This document shows, in pieces, positions 17,553-24,531 of a stretch of DNA of 64,000 bases. Every line of letters starts with the position of its first letter. Within the stretch, counting starts at the first letter, position 1. The translations under genes were made by a program, and so were the position numbers. Source of the stretch: Bhargavaea changchunensis (GTDB taxonomy: Bacteria > Bacillota > Bacilli > Bacillales_A > Planococcaceae); assembly GCF_042665595.1 (NCBI RefSeq), contig NZ_JBHTCT010000037.1, positions 160,411-224,410 on the forward strand. Reading direction: 5' to 3'. The notes below the pieces were generated by a model. It worked only from the letters and a program-made list of their open reading frames with translations. It ran no database searches and was not told where the DNA came from.

Positions 17553-17837
17553 ATGGAAATCACGGGCCACACGGTCGAACTGCTGAACGACCCTACGGGA
17601 ATCATTGAAGGGGACCGCTATGAGTTCTTCCTGGAACTCGACATCGAAGAAGAGGACGAGCTGTACACGGAAGGCGGCGTGAAACTCCGCGCCATCTTCG
17701 CCGAGCACGACGGCCGCGAATGGATCGCGACCTACGACTTCATCGAAGCCGCCACCGGCAAGGCGATGGGCTTTGAGCTTGAAGAAGACGAGGAACAAGA
17801 GGTCCTCGAATACTGCCGCAACAATAAAGACGCATGA
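17553..17837 (+). CDS. DUF6509-like small acidic protein
   Basis: 94 residues, strongly acidic. ITGHTVELLNDPTGIIEGDRYEFFLELDIEEEDELYTEGG matches my memory of DUF6509-type Bacillales proteins of unknown function. GGAAGG lies 10 nt before this ATG; another ATG at 17544 is too close to it. Its native terminator is split by the transposon: the stop is 10 bases before the element's left end. Confidence 0.7.
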   Translation: MEITGHTVELLNDPTGIIEGDRYEFFLELDIEEEDELYTEGGVKLRAIFAEHDGREWIATYDFIEAATGKAMGFELEEDEEQEVLEYCRNNKDA

Positions 17838-17847
17838 CATCGCGGAC
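17838..17847. repeat. left copy of 10-bp target site duplication
   Basis: CATCGCGGAC directly precedes the left inverted repeat; the identical 10 bases are at 23118-23127 after the right one. Confidence 0.93.
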
Positions 17848-17873
17848 TAACCCGTTCAGTTGAGTGGTGCAAA
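17848..17873 (+). repeat. left terminal inverted repeat
   Basis: Starts TAACCCGTTCAGTTGAGTGG; 25 of 26 bases match the reverse complement of 23092-23117. Confidence 0.93.
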
Positions 17874-17929
17874 CAGGCGAATCGGCATAGCAATTAGCAG
17901 ACGTTTTAGCTAGACATTAACATCGTTTT

Positions 17930-17955
17930 AAGCACCCAGATGGGTGCTTTTTTTG
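17930..17955 (+). terminator. AAGCACCC-type terminator 1
   Basis: AAGCACCCA-GA-TGGGTGCTT followed by T5. It lies inside the left end and replaces the split terminator of the DUF6509-like gene. The 372-bp stretch 17838-18209 otherwise holds the TIR and no convincing gene. Confidence 0.85.
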
Positions 17956-18033
17956 ATGATTAGAAACGCTCATTAGCACAGTAACCAGCGGTTCTTTAGG
18001 AGATCACTCAATTACTTTTTTTTGCAAAGCGAA

Positions 18034-18054
18034 AAGCACCCATAATGGGTGCTT
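18034..18054. terminator. AAGCACCC-type hairpin 2
   Basis: AAGCACCCAT-A-ATGGGTGCTT, a near-perfect hairpin. On the minus strand it is followed by TTCGC then an A-rich run, so it may serve the passenger gene ending at 18210. Confidence 0.7.
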
Positions 18055-18209
18055 CAACTGGAACTGTAGGATTGAATAAATGAAACAGCCATCAAACCGT
18101 GTCATGGGGTTTGGTGGCTGGTTGTGTATTACTCGAATTTGTAATAGATTCGGTTGCCTGCCGAATCATCTTGTCCTAACCACTTTATTTTCACTTGCGT
18201 TTAAAGACG

Positions 18210-18710
18210 TTAAAGTGAATTTGCAACATCCGCCAGTGTTTGCAATGGATTATCTAACAGAGCTTCCTCAATACTTAACATATATATCCAGTTGTTCTTT
18301 TCAAAAATAAAGACCATTACTTTATGATCCGTTCCTGAAGATGAATAATATGCTTGTGTCCCATCCTCTAAGGATATTTTAGTATACCCAAGCGTGTTCA
18401 TTCTAATTTCACTAGGCATAATGTTTATAATGTAATTAAAACGTTTTTTCTCATTCAAGAATTCAATTTCAAGGTTTTCGTGCTCTTCACTGAATCTTCC
18501 GAATGAATGGGTAAATTCTAAAGGCGGTAATTCTGGTAACTTTATATTTGTTCCATAAAAAAATTCAGCTTCCTGAATTGCCTGCGAAACAGACTTGTAA
18601 CCTAACTCGTGATAGTGATTTTCTATACCCGTTTGTTGAAATGCTTTGACGGTTTGCCATCCAATGAAGCAGAGAATTAGAAATAAAGTGAGAATTTTCT
18701 TTTTGGACAA
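18210..18710 (-). CDS. exported DUF4367-like passenger protein
   Basis: 166 residues. An N-terminal signal/anchor (KKKILTLFLILCFIGWQTVKA) precedes a soluble domain with YKSVSQAIQEAEFFYG near the start and a C-terminus GYTKISLEDGTQAYYSSSG...VFIFEKNNWIYMLSIEEALLD...LADVANSL. This pattern resembles DUF4367-type domains that scan for extracellular state, but the match is from memory. AT-rich like the rest of the element. Its promoter region (18711-19022, about 310 bp) faces the next gene divergently and shows no other gene. Confidence 0.65.
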   Translation of the reverse strand: MSKKKILTLFLILCFIGWQTVKAFQQTGIENHYHELGYKSVSQAIQEAEFFYGTNIKLPELPPLEFTHSFGRFSEEHENLEIEFLNEKKRFNYIINIMPSEIRMNTLGYTKISLEDGTQAYYSSSGTDHKVMVFIFEKNNWIYMLSIEEALLDNPLQTLADVANSL

Positions 18711-19022
18711 TGTATACTCCCTTCACTTCTTTAAGTGGATTTTTACCTGCAAATAAGGTTAATCCAATTCGCTATTAAAACTCAAATCGATGGAGAAGAA
18801 AGGAATTTTAAAAATTAAAATTGAATACTTTAAAGAAACGACTATCCTCTGAACACTTGTCGGGCACTTTTCAAGTAATGGATACATTATATGCTGCTGA
18901 TAAAAAAATTATTTAAACTGCTCTTGCGAGACAATAAATGCCGATATGAAATAAGGTGGAGTCGGAAATTTTGAGTCGGCTTATTAGCGTGGTAATAAAT
19001 GACCGATGAGAGGCTGGGGAAG

Positions 19023-19316
19023 ATGATTGTTAAAATAGTAATACCTTTATTAATCTTGATTATAGGCATAACATCTGCTTACGTTTTAAATAAACAAAAA
19101 ACGGAGAAAAGGAAAAGTATTGTTTGGGGATTAACTTTGATGTTAATTATCGCTCCTGCTTTTTCTTGGTTGATTAGTGGTCTTTATGCATTTGGAACGG
19201 TGGAGAATACAGGGTGGGCAGTCGTGATTTATCCAATGTTCTTGTTTCCTATACTATTTTTATTGGGGATAATAAGCTTGGTCAAGGGCATCTTAATGAA
19301 GGAAATTAATCATTAA
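19023..19316 (+). CDS. small membrane protein, transposon passenger
   Basis: 97 residues, mostly hydrophobic: helices at about 2-21, 36-57 and 71-93, with a charged loop KQKTEKRKS. No recognised family. The ATG is preceded by GGCTGGGGAAG; a longer reading from 18999 has a poorer site. Confidence 0.55.
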   Translation: MIVKIVIPLLILIIGITSAYVLNKQKTEKRKSIVWGLTLMLIIAPAFSWLISGLYAFGTVENTGWAVVIYPMFLFPILFLLGIISLVKGILMKEINH

Positions 19317-19381
19317 TCTTGTGTGCAGTTTTCACTTACCCATGTTCAAGAAAAATGAATTTCAAGTGAGTTGGTGATGTG

Positions 19382-19960
19382 ATGGAATTAATATTTATTC
19401 GACATGGCCAAGGGGAACATACAATGGACATGCCCAAAAGTTTACAACATTGCGATCCAGCGTTGACTTCATTAGGACGTGATCAAGCAAGACTATTAAA
19501 AGATCAGTTTCTCTTAAATGAGAAAGATATCATTATAATTAGCCCAACTCGAAGAACCTTGGAAACAGCTCTTATTTTTTGCGGGAATAGTAATTGTCGT
19601 ATGGTTGTTAGCCCATTAGTATCTCCGCGAATGTTCCCTATTCATCCTCATAAAAAAACACTACCATGTGATAGGATTCTTGAATTAGACAGAATCAAAA
19701 ATGAATATCCAGACCTTGAGTATGACGATAAAGGAAACTCCATGGAATTATGGGAAATTGGAATAAATACTATGGATGAACGAACCTTTGAAATTTTAGC
19801 AAGGGGTTTTCTTTCAAAATGTAAAACGGTGGATAATGGTAGAGTATTCATCGTTTCCCATGATGGGACTATCACTTCCTATCATCAATTAATAACTGGC
19901 GGGATCCTTTCACGAGAAGATTTTCCGAAAGAAACTGAATGGATCCAATTTAGATATTAA
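19382..19960 (+). CDS. histidine phosphatase family protein, transposon passenger
   Basis: 192 residues. The phosphohistidine motif MELIFIRHGQGEHT is at the N-terminus, followed by LTSLGRDQARLLKDQF, IIISPTRRTLETALIF and the second catalytic His in VFIVSHDGTITSYHQ. The substrate is unknown. Starting at ATG 19382 gives the usual N-terminal strand before RHG. It is a passenger gene that could benefit the host, or simply be carried. Confidence 0.85.
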   Translation: MELIFIRHGQGEHTMDMPKSLQHCDPALTSLGRDQARLLKDQFLLNEKDIIIISPTRRTLETALIFCGNSNCRMVVSPLVSPRMFPIHPHKKTLPCDRILELDRIKNEYPDLEYDDKGNSMELWEIGINTMDERTFEILARGFLSKCKTVDNGRVFIVSHDGTITSYHQLITGGILSREDFPKETEWIQFRY

Positions 19961-20033
19961 AAGTAATAGGAAAACTCTCTATGTAATCCGATAGTGGAGT
20001 TACCTACTCATTAACGGGCTCCACAAAAGCAAA

Positions 20034-20055
20034 AAAGCACCCGAAATGGATGCTA
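20034..20055. terminator. AAGCACCC-type hairpin 3 (degenerate)
   Basis: AAAGCACCC-GAAAT-GGATGCTAA: one arm is a decayed copy of the hairpins at 17930, 18034 and 20621. It separates two passenger genes. Confidence 0.5.
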
Positions 20056-20133
20056 ATATTCTGGAGGCTTAGCACTCAGGTTGGCAGTAGGAACACATAA
20101 TAAGCAGAGTGCATTTTTCGAGGAGGAGGATTT

Positions 20134-20583
20134 ATGAATAAAAAGAGAACCGTTGTCGGTATTACAATAGCAATTATTATCACTGGTTACTTTCTTTATG
20201 ATTATTCTAAGAAAACAAGCTTCGAAGAATTAATCACAGATTTAATAAGCGAGGACGAAGAGGTTGAGCAAATATCAGTCTATGGAGATGTCCCATTCCT
20301 AGGTGAAACTGTTTATGCAGAGATAAAGGATCAGAAAGTGATCAATACGATTTTGTCTGATCAACTTAGATTAAAGAGGGCCTCGTTAAAAAACCTACCG
20401 CACATTACCAAAACTTTAGTAATTAAAACTGATAAAGAGACCTATGAAATAGGTTTTGATTCACAAAATGTAGTAATTGGGTCAAAAAGGTATTTAATGA
20501 CTGAACGATTAACAAATCCAATTGATATGAGATTGGAAAGCGAAGACTTGGAATGGGAATTAATTAAGTATACACCTTTTTAA
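20134..20583 (+). CDS. membrane-anchored hypothetical protein, transposon passenger
   Basis: 149 residues. An N-terminal transmembrane anchor (RTVVGITIAIIITGYFLYDYS, about 4-24) precedes a soluble domain with alternating strands (VEQISVYGDVPFLGETVYAEIKDQKVINTILSDQ, YEIGFDSQNVVIGSKRYLM). It recalls small DUF5301-like lipoprotein/anchored proteins of Bacillales, without certainty. A strong GAGGAGGAGG site precedes the ATG. Confidence 0.7.
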   Translation: MNKKRTVVGITIAIIITGYFLYDYSKKTSFEELITDLISEDEEVEQISVYGDVPFLGETVYAEIKDQKVINTILSDQLRLKRASLKNLPHITKTLVIKTDKETYEIGFDSQNVVIGSKRYLMTERLTNPIDMRLESEDLEWELIKYTPF

Positions 20584-20620
20584 TAACCTTAAATGATCAA
20601 TTTAATTGAACTACAAAGTG

Positions 20621-20649
20621 AAAAAGCACCTAATAATGGGTGTTTTTTC
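20621..20649. terminator. AAGCACCC-type terminator 4, bidirectional
   Basis: AAAAAGCACC-TAATAAT-GGGTGTTTTTT between the convergent passenger and transposase genes. Confidence 0.85.
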
Positions 20650-20659
20650 CTAACAAAAA

Positions 20660-22603
20660 CTAACGTTTGTATATGATGTCGTACCATTCGAACTTTTTAT
20701 CCGTAATACCCAATGCTTGGGCAGGTGTTTGTTCTTTCTTGCCCGTTTTATAGGTTAGACAGAAGTTGTAGTAAGTTCTCAAAATCGTGATGGCCATCTG
20801 AGCGTACTTTGGATTGAAGTTGGCATAAATATAGCTCTTCCCATCCCCCCTTGCCGTGGTAAGGGGTCTTTCCAACATAGAGATTCTCCTACGTACCGTT
20901 TGAAAGAAAGCATTCACCGCGTTGTCGTTCACGTTAATTAGGATTTTGGCGAGGGCGTTCTCATTCAAATGATTCAAATCGGTTAGAACATCCAGTTTGC
21001 GGTAGCCTCGGTCAAGCGAGGGAATGGGATGGTCAATTCGGTTTTTCAATTGTGTGTAGTACACTTCACCATTAGGAGCGACATGCTGCTCTTGGAATTT
21101 GTGTTGCTTTAATTGATCTTCCAAGTACCAAATGGCCATCATCTCTAAGTTTTTTGAGTCATAGCCTTTGGCTTCGGACCATTCCTTCAAGGAACCAATG
21201 GCGGAATGATAGGCACTCTTTGCCTGTCCACGAGTCAGATTCTTAACGGTCATGCAGAGGAAGTAATGGGCCATTTTGCTTCTGATTTCCTCATTAAAGA
21301 CACTGAAGATGGACTTCTTCAATGATTCGTCGCTGTCAGATATGAATCGCCATCTGTCTGTGTTGAGCATCTGCCGAATGAGCCAAAAGTGAGCTATTGC
21401 AGTGTAGGTTTGACTTACGTGCAAGCCGTCTACATAGTTACGCCTTAATTCAAAGTGGCGAAGTTCCTCTCGGTATTCAGCCATCGATTGAGTGTCATTA
21501 GTAGTTGGCTTCATAGGAGCCGTGCCATATTCACCGAAACGGGCAAACCTTTGATGGTAAATCGCCAGGTGGTCATCTTTAAATCTGTGCGTGTGGTCGA
21601 TGACATCATCCAAAGAAACATCCCAGTCATAGCAAATGTCCGAACGGAAGACATACCTCGAATTCTTGTCGGCGGATGCAAGCAAAAAAGTCATCATCTG
21701 CCTATCCTCATACACCTCGCCCCAACTCTTCCCTTGCCCTTTCTTTGGAACATTGTTCAAAGCATAATGGAGCTTATCGGTCGTAATCCACAGTTCAGGA
21801 AACTCTTTCTTCTGTAATGCTTTTGTTTCATGAGTCTCCAGAAACTCCAAGCAACAGCGATAAAGCCATTCCAGCTTGTGATAATACGTCCCTTTCCCGA
21901 TTTTCAAAATCTCACAAGAGCGATTAATTGGAACCTTATTCACTATAAGTTCAGCAAATCGGGGGAGAATTTCATTTTTCTTTTGATTAAAAGTCACGTT
22001 CTGCCGTTTATTAGGACGGACAGACGTGATTTTTTTGCATGTCTTGCACTGATATTTCTGCGACTTTGCAACATTGGTTCCTCGTTTATAAAAGGACTTG
22101 GGGGCTGTTTTAGGTGTATGCATAGAAACAGAGCAACCGTCCTTATGGAATTCATAATCAACCTCAACAGGCTTCACTTGGTTGATGCGGACAAGGCGGT
22201 CAATTTCCTCTGCAATTGACCAGTTCGACAAGGCCCTTGTTGTGCAGTTACCAGTAGGAGGGGATTTAGGGTCTACTTTTTCTTCATTACATCGAATTGC
22301 TGACTCGTTGCTCTTGCTGTTCAATCGATATCTGGAAGGGATTCCCTTGATATCAAATTTCTCTTGGGGCATCCCATAGTTTTTGCACAAGGGATTGGTA
22401 CATTTGTTCAAGCTCAGCTCGTAAACTTTCCCCTGAAAAGAGAATCTGAATGGACGGAAAGCCTCTTTTGTCCGTTTCGTGTTGAATTTCTTAGGGCTCA
22501 AAACTTCATATTCGGATTCCCTTAATATCAGTTCATCGTCCGATACTGGATATTCGAATTCAATAAACCGATGAGCAGATGAAACGAGTTCTTTATAGAT
22601 CAT
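20660..22603 (-). CDS. zinc-ribbon DDE-type transposase (putative)
   Basis: 647 residues. The N-terminal part has cysteines at about 68, 73, 105 and 120 and a C-x2-C pair at 186/189 (YQCKTCKKITSVRP), as in zinc-ribbon transposases. An HTH-like segment (VPINRSCEILKIGKGTYYHKLEWLYRCC) spans about 224-251. A DDE/RNase H-like core probably begins at ITTDKLHYAL (Asp about 276), with RFISDSDESL as a candidate for the second Asp. The exact triad is not proven. The start overlaps the RHH gene stop by 11 nt (ATGATCTATAA), so the two are coupled. No frameshift is seen, so the element may still be active. Confidence 0.8.
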   Translation of the reverse strand: MIYKELVSSAHRFIEFEYPVSDDELILRESEYEVLSPKKFNTKRTKEAFRPFRFSFQGKVYELSLNKCTNPLCKNYGMPQEKFDIKGIPSRYRLNSKSNESAIRCNEEKVDPKSPPTGNCTTRALSNWSIAEEIDRLVRINQVKPVEVDYEFHKDGCSVSMHTPKTAPKSFYKRGTNVAKSQKYQCKTCKKITSVRPNKRQNVTFNQKKNEILPRFAELIVNKVPINRSCEILKIGKGTYYHKLEWLYRCCLEFLETHETKALQKKEFPELWITTDKLHYALNNVPKKGQGKSWGEVYEDRQMMTFLLASADKNSRYVFRSDICYDWDVSLDDVIDHTHRFKDDHLAIYHQRFARFGEYGTAPMKPTTNDTQSMAEYREELRHFELRRNYVDGLHVSQTYTAIAHFWLIRQMLNTDRWRFISDSDESLKKSIFSVFNEEIRSKMAHYFLCMTVKNLTRGQAKSAYHSAIGSLKEWSEAKGYDSKNLEMMAIWYLEDQLKQHKFQEQHVAPNGEVYYTQLKNRIDHPIPSLDRGYRKLDVLTDLNHLNENALAKILINVNDNAVNAFFQTVRRRISMLERPLTTARGDGKSYIYANFNPKYAQMAITILRTYYNFCLTYKTGKKEQTPAQALGITDKKFEWYDIIYKR

Positions 22604-22829
22604 CTTCTTTCAGCTCCAAGTCTTTTAGAATCCGCTTGTTATTCCGCTTTGATTTGATGTGGGATTTGAACTCCTCGTCATGGAGAAGGTTTTCAAGGAA
22701 CTCGGATACGACCTCGTCCGTGCTGTAACCTGTGTACTCTGCATAATGCTCGACCAAACGTGCGACTTTGTGATTGATTGTCCAGGTGACCTTTTCTTTG
22801 TTGGCATTTTTCGGTGTAATGAAATTCAT
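22593..22829 (-). CDS. ribbon-helix-helix-like small protein of the transposon
   Basis: 78 residues. VTWTINHKVARLVEHYAEYTGYSTDEVVSEFLENLL (about 14-49) fits a ribbon-helix-helix fold: a short strand followed by two helices. The tail is lysine- and acid-rich. GAAAGGAA precedes the ATG. As first gene of the operon, coupled to the transposase and next to repeats and palindromes, it is probably an autoregulator or transposition accessory factor (inference). Confidence 0.7.
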   Translation of the reverse strand: MNFITPKNANKEKVTWTINHKVARLVEHYAEYTGYSTDEVVSEFLENLLHDEEFKSHIKSKRNNKRILKDLELKEDDL

Positions 22830-22844
22830 TTCTATATTCCTTTC

Positions 22845-22931
22845 AGCGGTTTTTTTAGCAGTGGTTTTAGCAACAAAATCAGCAGCAGTTTCAGCAGGAT
22901 TTCAGCAACGTTTTAGCAGTCGTTTTAGCAC
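22845..22931. repeat. 11/12-bp-period AGCA array upstream of RHH gene
   Basis: AGC words start at 22845, 22857, 22869, 22881, 22893, 22904, 22915 and 22927, a spacing of 12,12,12,12,11,11,12. The best copies read AGCANNNNTTTT on the plus strand. The array occupies the 5' leader/promoter side of the RHH-transposase operon and looks like an iterated binding site. Confidence 0.75.
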
Positions 22932-22945
22932 GATTTTTTGATCGT

Positions 22946-22959
22946 ACAATAATTATTGT
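22946..22959. promoter_or_regulatory. 14-bp perfect palindrome
   Basis: ACAATAATTATTGT, within the presumed promoter region of the RHH-transposase operon. Confidence 0.6.
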
Positions 22960-22974
22960 GCGTTTGTCAAAACT

Positions 22975-22990
22975 CATGCTAATTAGCATG
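22975..22990. promoter_or_regulatory. 16-bp perfect palindrome
   Basis: CATGCTAATTAGCATG, between the AGCA array and the right end of the element; a candidate operator or transposase site. Confidence 0.65.
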
Positions 22991-23031
22991 TTAAAATCAT
23001 TGCCAAAACGGGATAAACCCATGCATATCAA

Positions 23032-23070
23032 CAAAAAAAGACCGCCGAAATCATTGCTGATTCGGGGTCT
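23032..23070 (-). terminator. inward-facing terminator near right end
   Basis: On the minus strand AGACCCCGAA...TTCGGCGGTCT followed by T7. It would stop transcription entering the element from outside, before the transposase operon, and so insulate it. Confidence 0.75.
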
Positions 23071-23091
23071 AATTCCACTGTTATTTCTTGT

Positions 23092-23117
23092 TTTGCACCA
23101 CACAACTGAACGGGTTA
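23092..23117 (-). repeat. right terminal inverted repeat
   Basis: Reads TAACCCGTTCAGTTGTGTGG on the minus strand; matches 17848-17873 with one mismatch in 26. Confidence 0.93.
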
Positions 23118-23127
23118 CATCGCGGAC
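23118..23127. repeat. right copy of 10-bp target site duplication
   Basis: CATCGCGGAC, identical to 17838-17847. Confidence 0.93.
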
Positions 23128-23150
23128 CGGATGCACCGGTCCGTTTTTTT
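23123..23150 (+). terminator. original terminator of DUF6509-like gene, displaced
   Basis: CGGACCGG-ATGCA-CCGGTCCG followed by T7. It now lies 5.3 kb from its gene; the duplicated target includes the first five bases of its 5' arm (CGGAC). Confidence 0.9.
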
Positions 23151-23318
23151 ATGGATTCAGCACTTATTCTTCCCTTCATCTGAAAAGGCAAACAACGGCA
23201 AACTTTAGAGCAATCTTCTTTCTAAATGAACGGAATTTTCGTATAATGGTAGCAAGAAAGGTTGTCTGTCTCCAAGTCTCTCTGGCTCAATACAAGTAAG
23301 GAGGGATATAAGATATAC

Positions 23319-23495
23319 ATGGTAAGGCATCCGAACGGCACGCCGAACCTGACCGGCTCACAGCCCGGTGACTACGAAGAAGTCCTCAACATGATTGATG
23401 AGGGCGGACCGGTCCATACAATCCGCGAGGAACGGGACTTCCGGCTGGAAAACGGCTTCGGCGAAGAGGAACTCAGAAACATCACGTATCAGTAA
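23319..23495 (+). CDS. small hypothetical protein
   Basis: 58 residues beginning MVRHPNGTPNLTGSQPGDYEEV and ending in an acidic segment (GFGEEELRNITYQ). I do not recognise it. AAGGAGGG lies 14 nt upstream of this ATG, rather far; an in-frame ATA at 23313 would have ideal spacing. A TATAAT (about 23242) upstream is a likely -10 box. GC content is that of the chromosome, not the element. Confidence 0.6.
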   Translation: MVRHPNGTPNLTGSQPGDYEEVLNMIDEGGPVHTIREERDFRLENGFGEEELRNITYQ

Positions 23496-23501
23496 ACGAG
23501 C

Positions 23502-23540
23502 GAACAGCGCCCCCCTGCATCGTGCGGGAGGGCGCTGTTC
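23502..23540. terminator. hairpin between convergent genes
   Basis: GAACAGCGCCC / GGGCGCTGTTC, perfect 11-bp arms with a 17-nt loop; only a weak T tract follows. Confidence 0.65.
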
Positions 23541-23557
23541 ATTGCTTAATATTACAC

Positions 23558-23941
23558 TCAGTTATTGCAGATCATTAGAACATTGCCGTCCGGGTCCCGG
23601 AAGTTAAAGTAGGCAAAATCGCCGATCCGCTCAATCTCTCTTGCGATCGGAATGTCATTCTCCTTGATGAACCGGTAAGCCTCGTCGATATCCTCGGCAT
23701 AAAAATTAAACAACACATGATCAGATGACTGAAGGCTGAAACCAGGATCAAACGTGTGGTCGTCCAGCGTCAATCCGGCCTTAGAGGAGACGGGGACATT
23801 ATAAACAGGCGACTCAACATCCCGTTCATCAAACGGAAGCCCGAGCAAGCGGCTGTACCAGGCTGCAGACTTTTTCAGGTCACTGACATGAATAAACACA
23901 TTGTTGACCTTGCCGGCAATCGGCGAAACAGTAGAATTCAT
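23558..23941 (-). CDS. VOC-family (glyoxalase/bleomycin-resistance-like) protein
   Basis: 127 residues. One VOC domain: VNNVFIHVSDLKKSAAWYSRLLGLPFDER, then VLFNFYAEDIDEAYRFIKENDI and a C-terminal FNFRDPDGNVLMICNN. VOC proteins bind a metal and act as dioxygenases, isomerases or binding proteins; the substrate here is unknown. ATG 23941 lies 6 nt after AAAGGTGG; ATG 23947 abuts it. Confidence 0.85.
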   Translation of the reverse strand: MNSTVSPIAGKVNNVFIHVSDLKKSAAWYSRLLGLPFDERDVESPVYNVPVSSKAGLTLDDHTFDPGFSLQSSDHVLFNFYAEDIDEAYRFIKENDIPIAREIERIGDFAYFNFRDPDGNVLMICNN

Positions 23942-24114
23942 CGTCATCCACCTTTCAATGAGGGTTAATCTTAGCATTCAATAAGGCGGATGGAATTCCT
24001 TTATTTTTACAAATAAACACGGACTGGGTAGTGCGCGGATTAACCTCAATGTCTTCAATTCATAACTACTGTATATGGTAGACTGTAAATAACTTGGAAA
24101 AATGAGGTGGGAGT

Positions 24115-24516
24115 GTGAAGAAGGAGATCCACGTTGTGGGAGCCGTAATTTGCAGAGAAGGAAAAATTCTTTGTGCTCAGCGCGGAGCAGCCAAAACCCT
24201 TGCTTATAAATGGGAGTTTCCTGGCGGGAAAATTGAAGAGGGTGAAACGCCGGAAAAAGCTTTGATCCGAGAAATTCAAGAAGAAATGAATTGTGTAATT
24301 AACGTTGGAGAAAAAGTTGAACACACTGTTCATAAATATGATTTTGGATTCATTCACCTCACAACATTTCATTGTGAATTAGTGTCTGGCGAATTAAGGT
24401 TAACCGAACATATCGATATAAAATGGCTTGATCCTAAAGAATTACATACCTTAGACTGGGCGCCAGCAGATATACCAGCTATTAAAAAGCTCCAGACCTT
24501 ACATACTCTCCAATGA
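24115..24516 (+). CDS. Nudix hydrolase, MutT-like
   Basis: 133 residues, GTG start after GAGGTGGGAG. The Nudix box GGKIEEGETPEKALIREIQEE (about 35-55) is intact. IHVVGAVICREGKILCAQR and the C-terminal WLDPKELHTLDWAPADIP are typical of (8-oxo)dGTP/CTP pyrophosphohydrolases of the MutT/CtpA type. It is AT-rich compared with neighbours. It sits 15 bp before the PLD-helicase-DUF3427 gene, and I recall Nudix domains associated with that protein family, so they likely act together. Confidence 0.9.
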   Translation: MKKEIHVVGAVICREGKILCAQRGAAKTLAYKWEFPGGKIEEGETPEKALIREIQEEMNCVINVGEKVEHTVHKYDFGFIHLTTFHCELVSGELRLTEHIDIKWLDPKELHTLDWAPADIPAIKKLQTLHTLQ

Positions 24517-24531
24517 CTAGGGGTGAACCAA

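Larger units (their letters stand above)
17848..23117. mobile_element. 5,270-bp transposon with TIRs, TSD and passenger genes
   Basis: The ends are 26-bp terminal inverted repeats with one mismatch, beginning TAACCCGTTCAGTTG, flanked by the direct repeat CATCGCGGAC. The interior is far more AT-rich than the surrounding chromosome. The right part encodes a 647-residue zinc-ribbon transposase and a small RHH protein (both minus strand). The left part carries four passenger genes separated by AAGCACCC-type hairpins. Joining the flanks restores a perfect terminator (CGGACCGG-ATGCA-CCGGTCCG-T7) for the DUF6509-like gene, which shows the insertion point directly. I cannot assign the IS family; the zinc ribbons recall IS1- or ISL3-like groups. 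Confidence 0.93.

Noticed and set aside
18080..18310. 76-codon frame at the left of the transposon
   Set aside because: It overlaps the tail of the minus-strand passenger gene, has no good ribosome site and no recognisable features.
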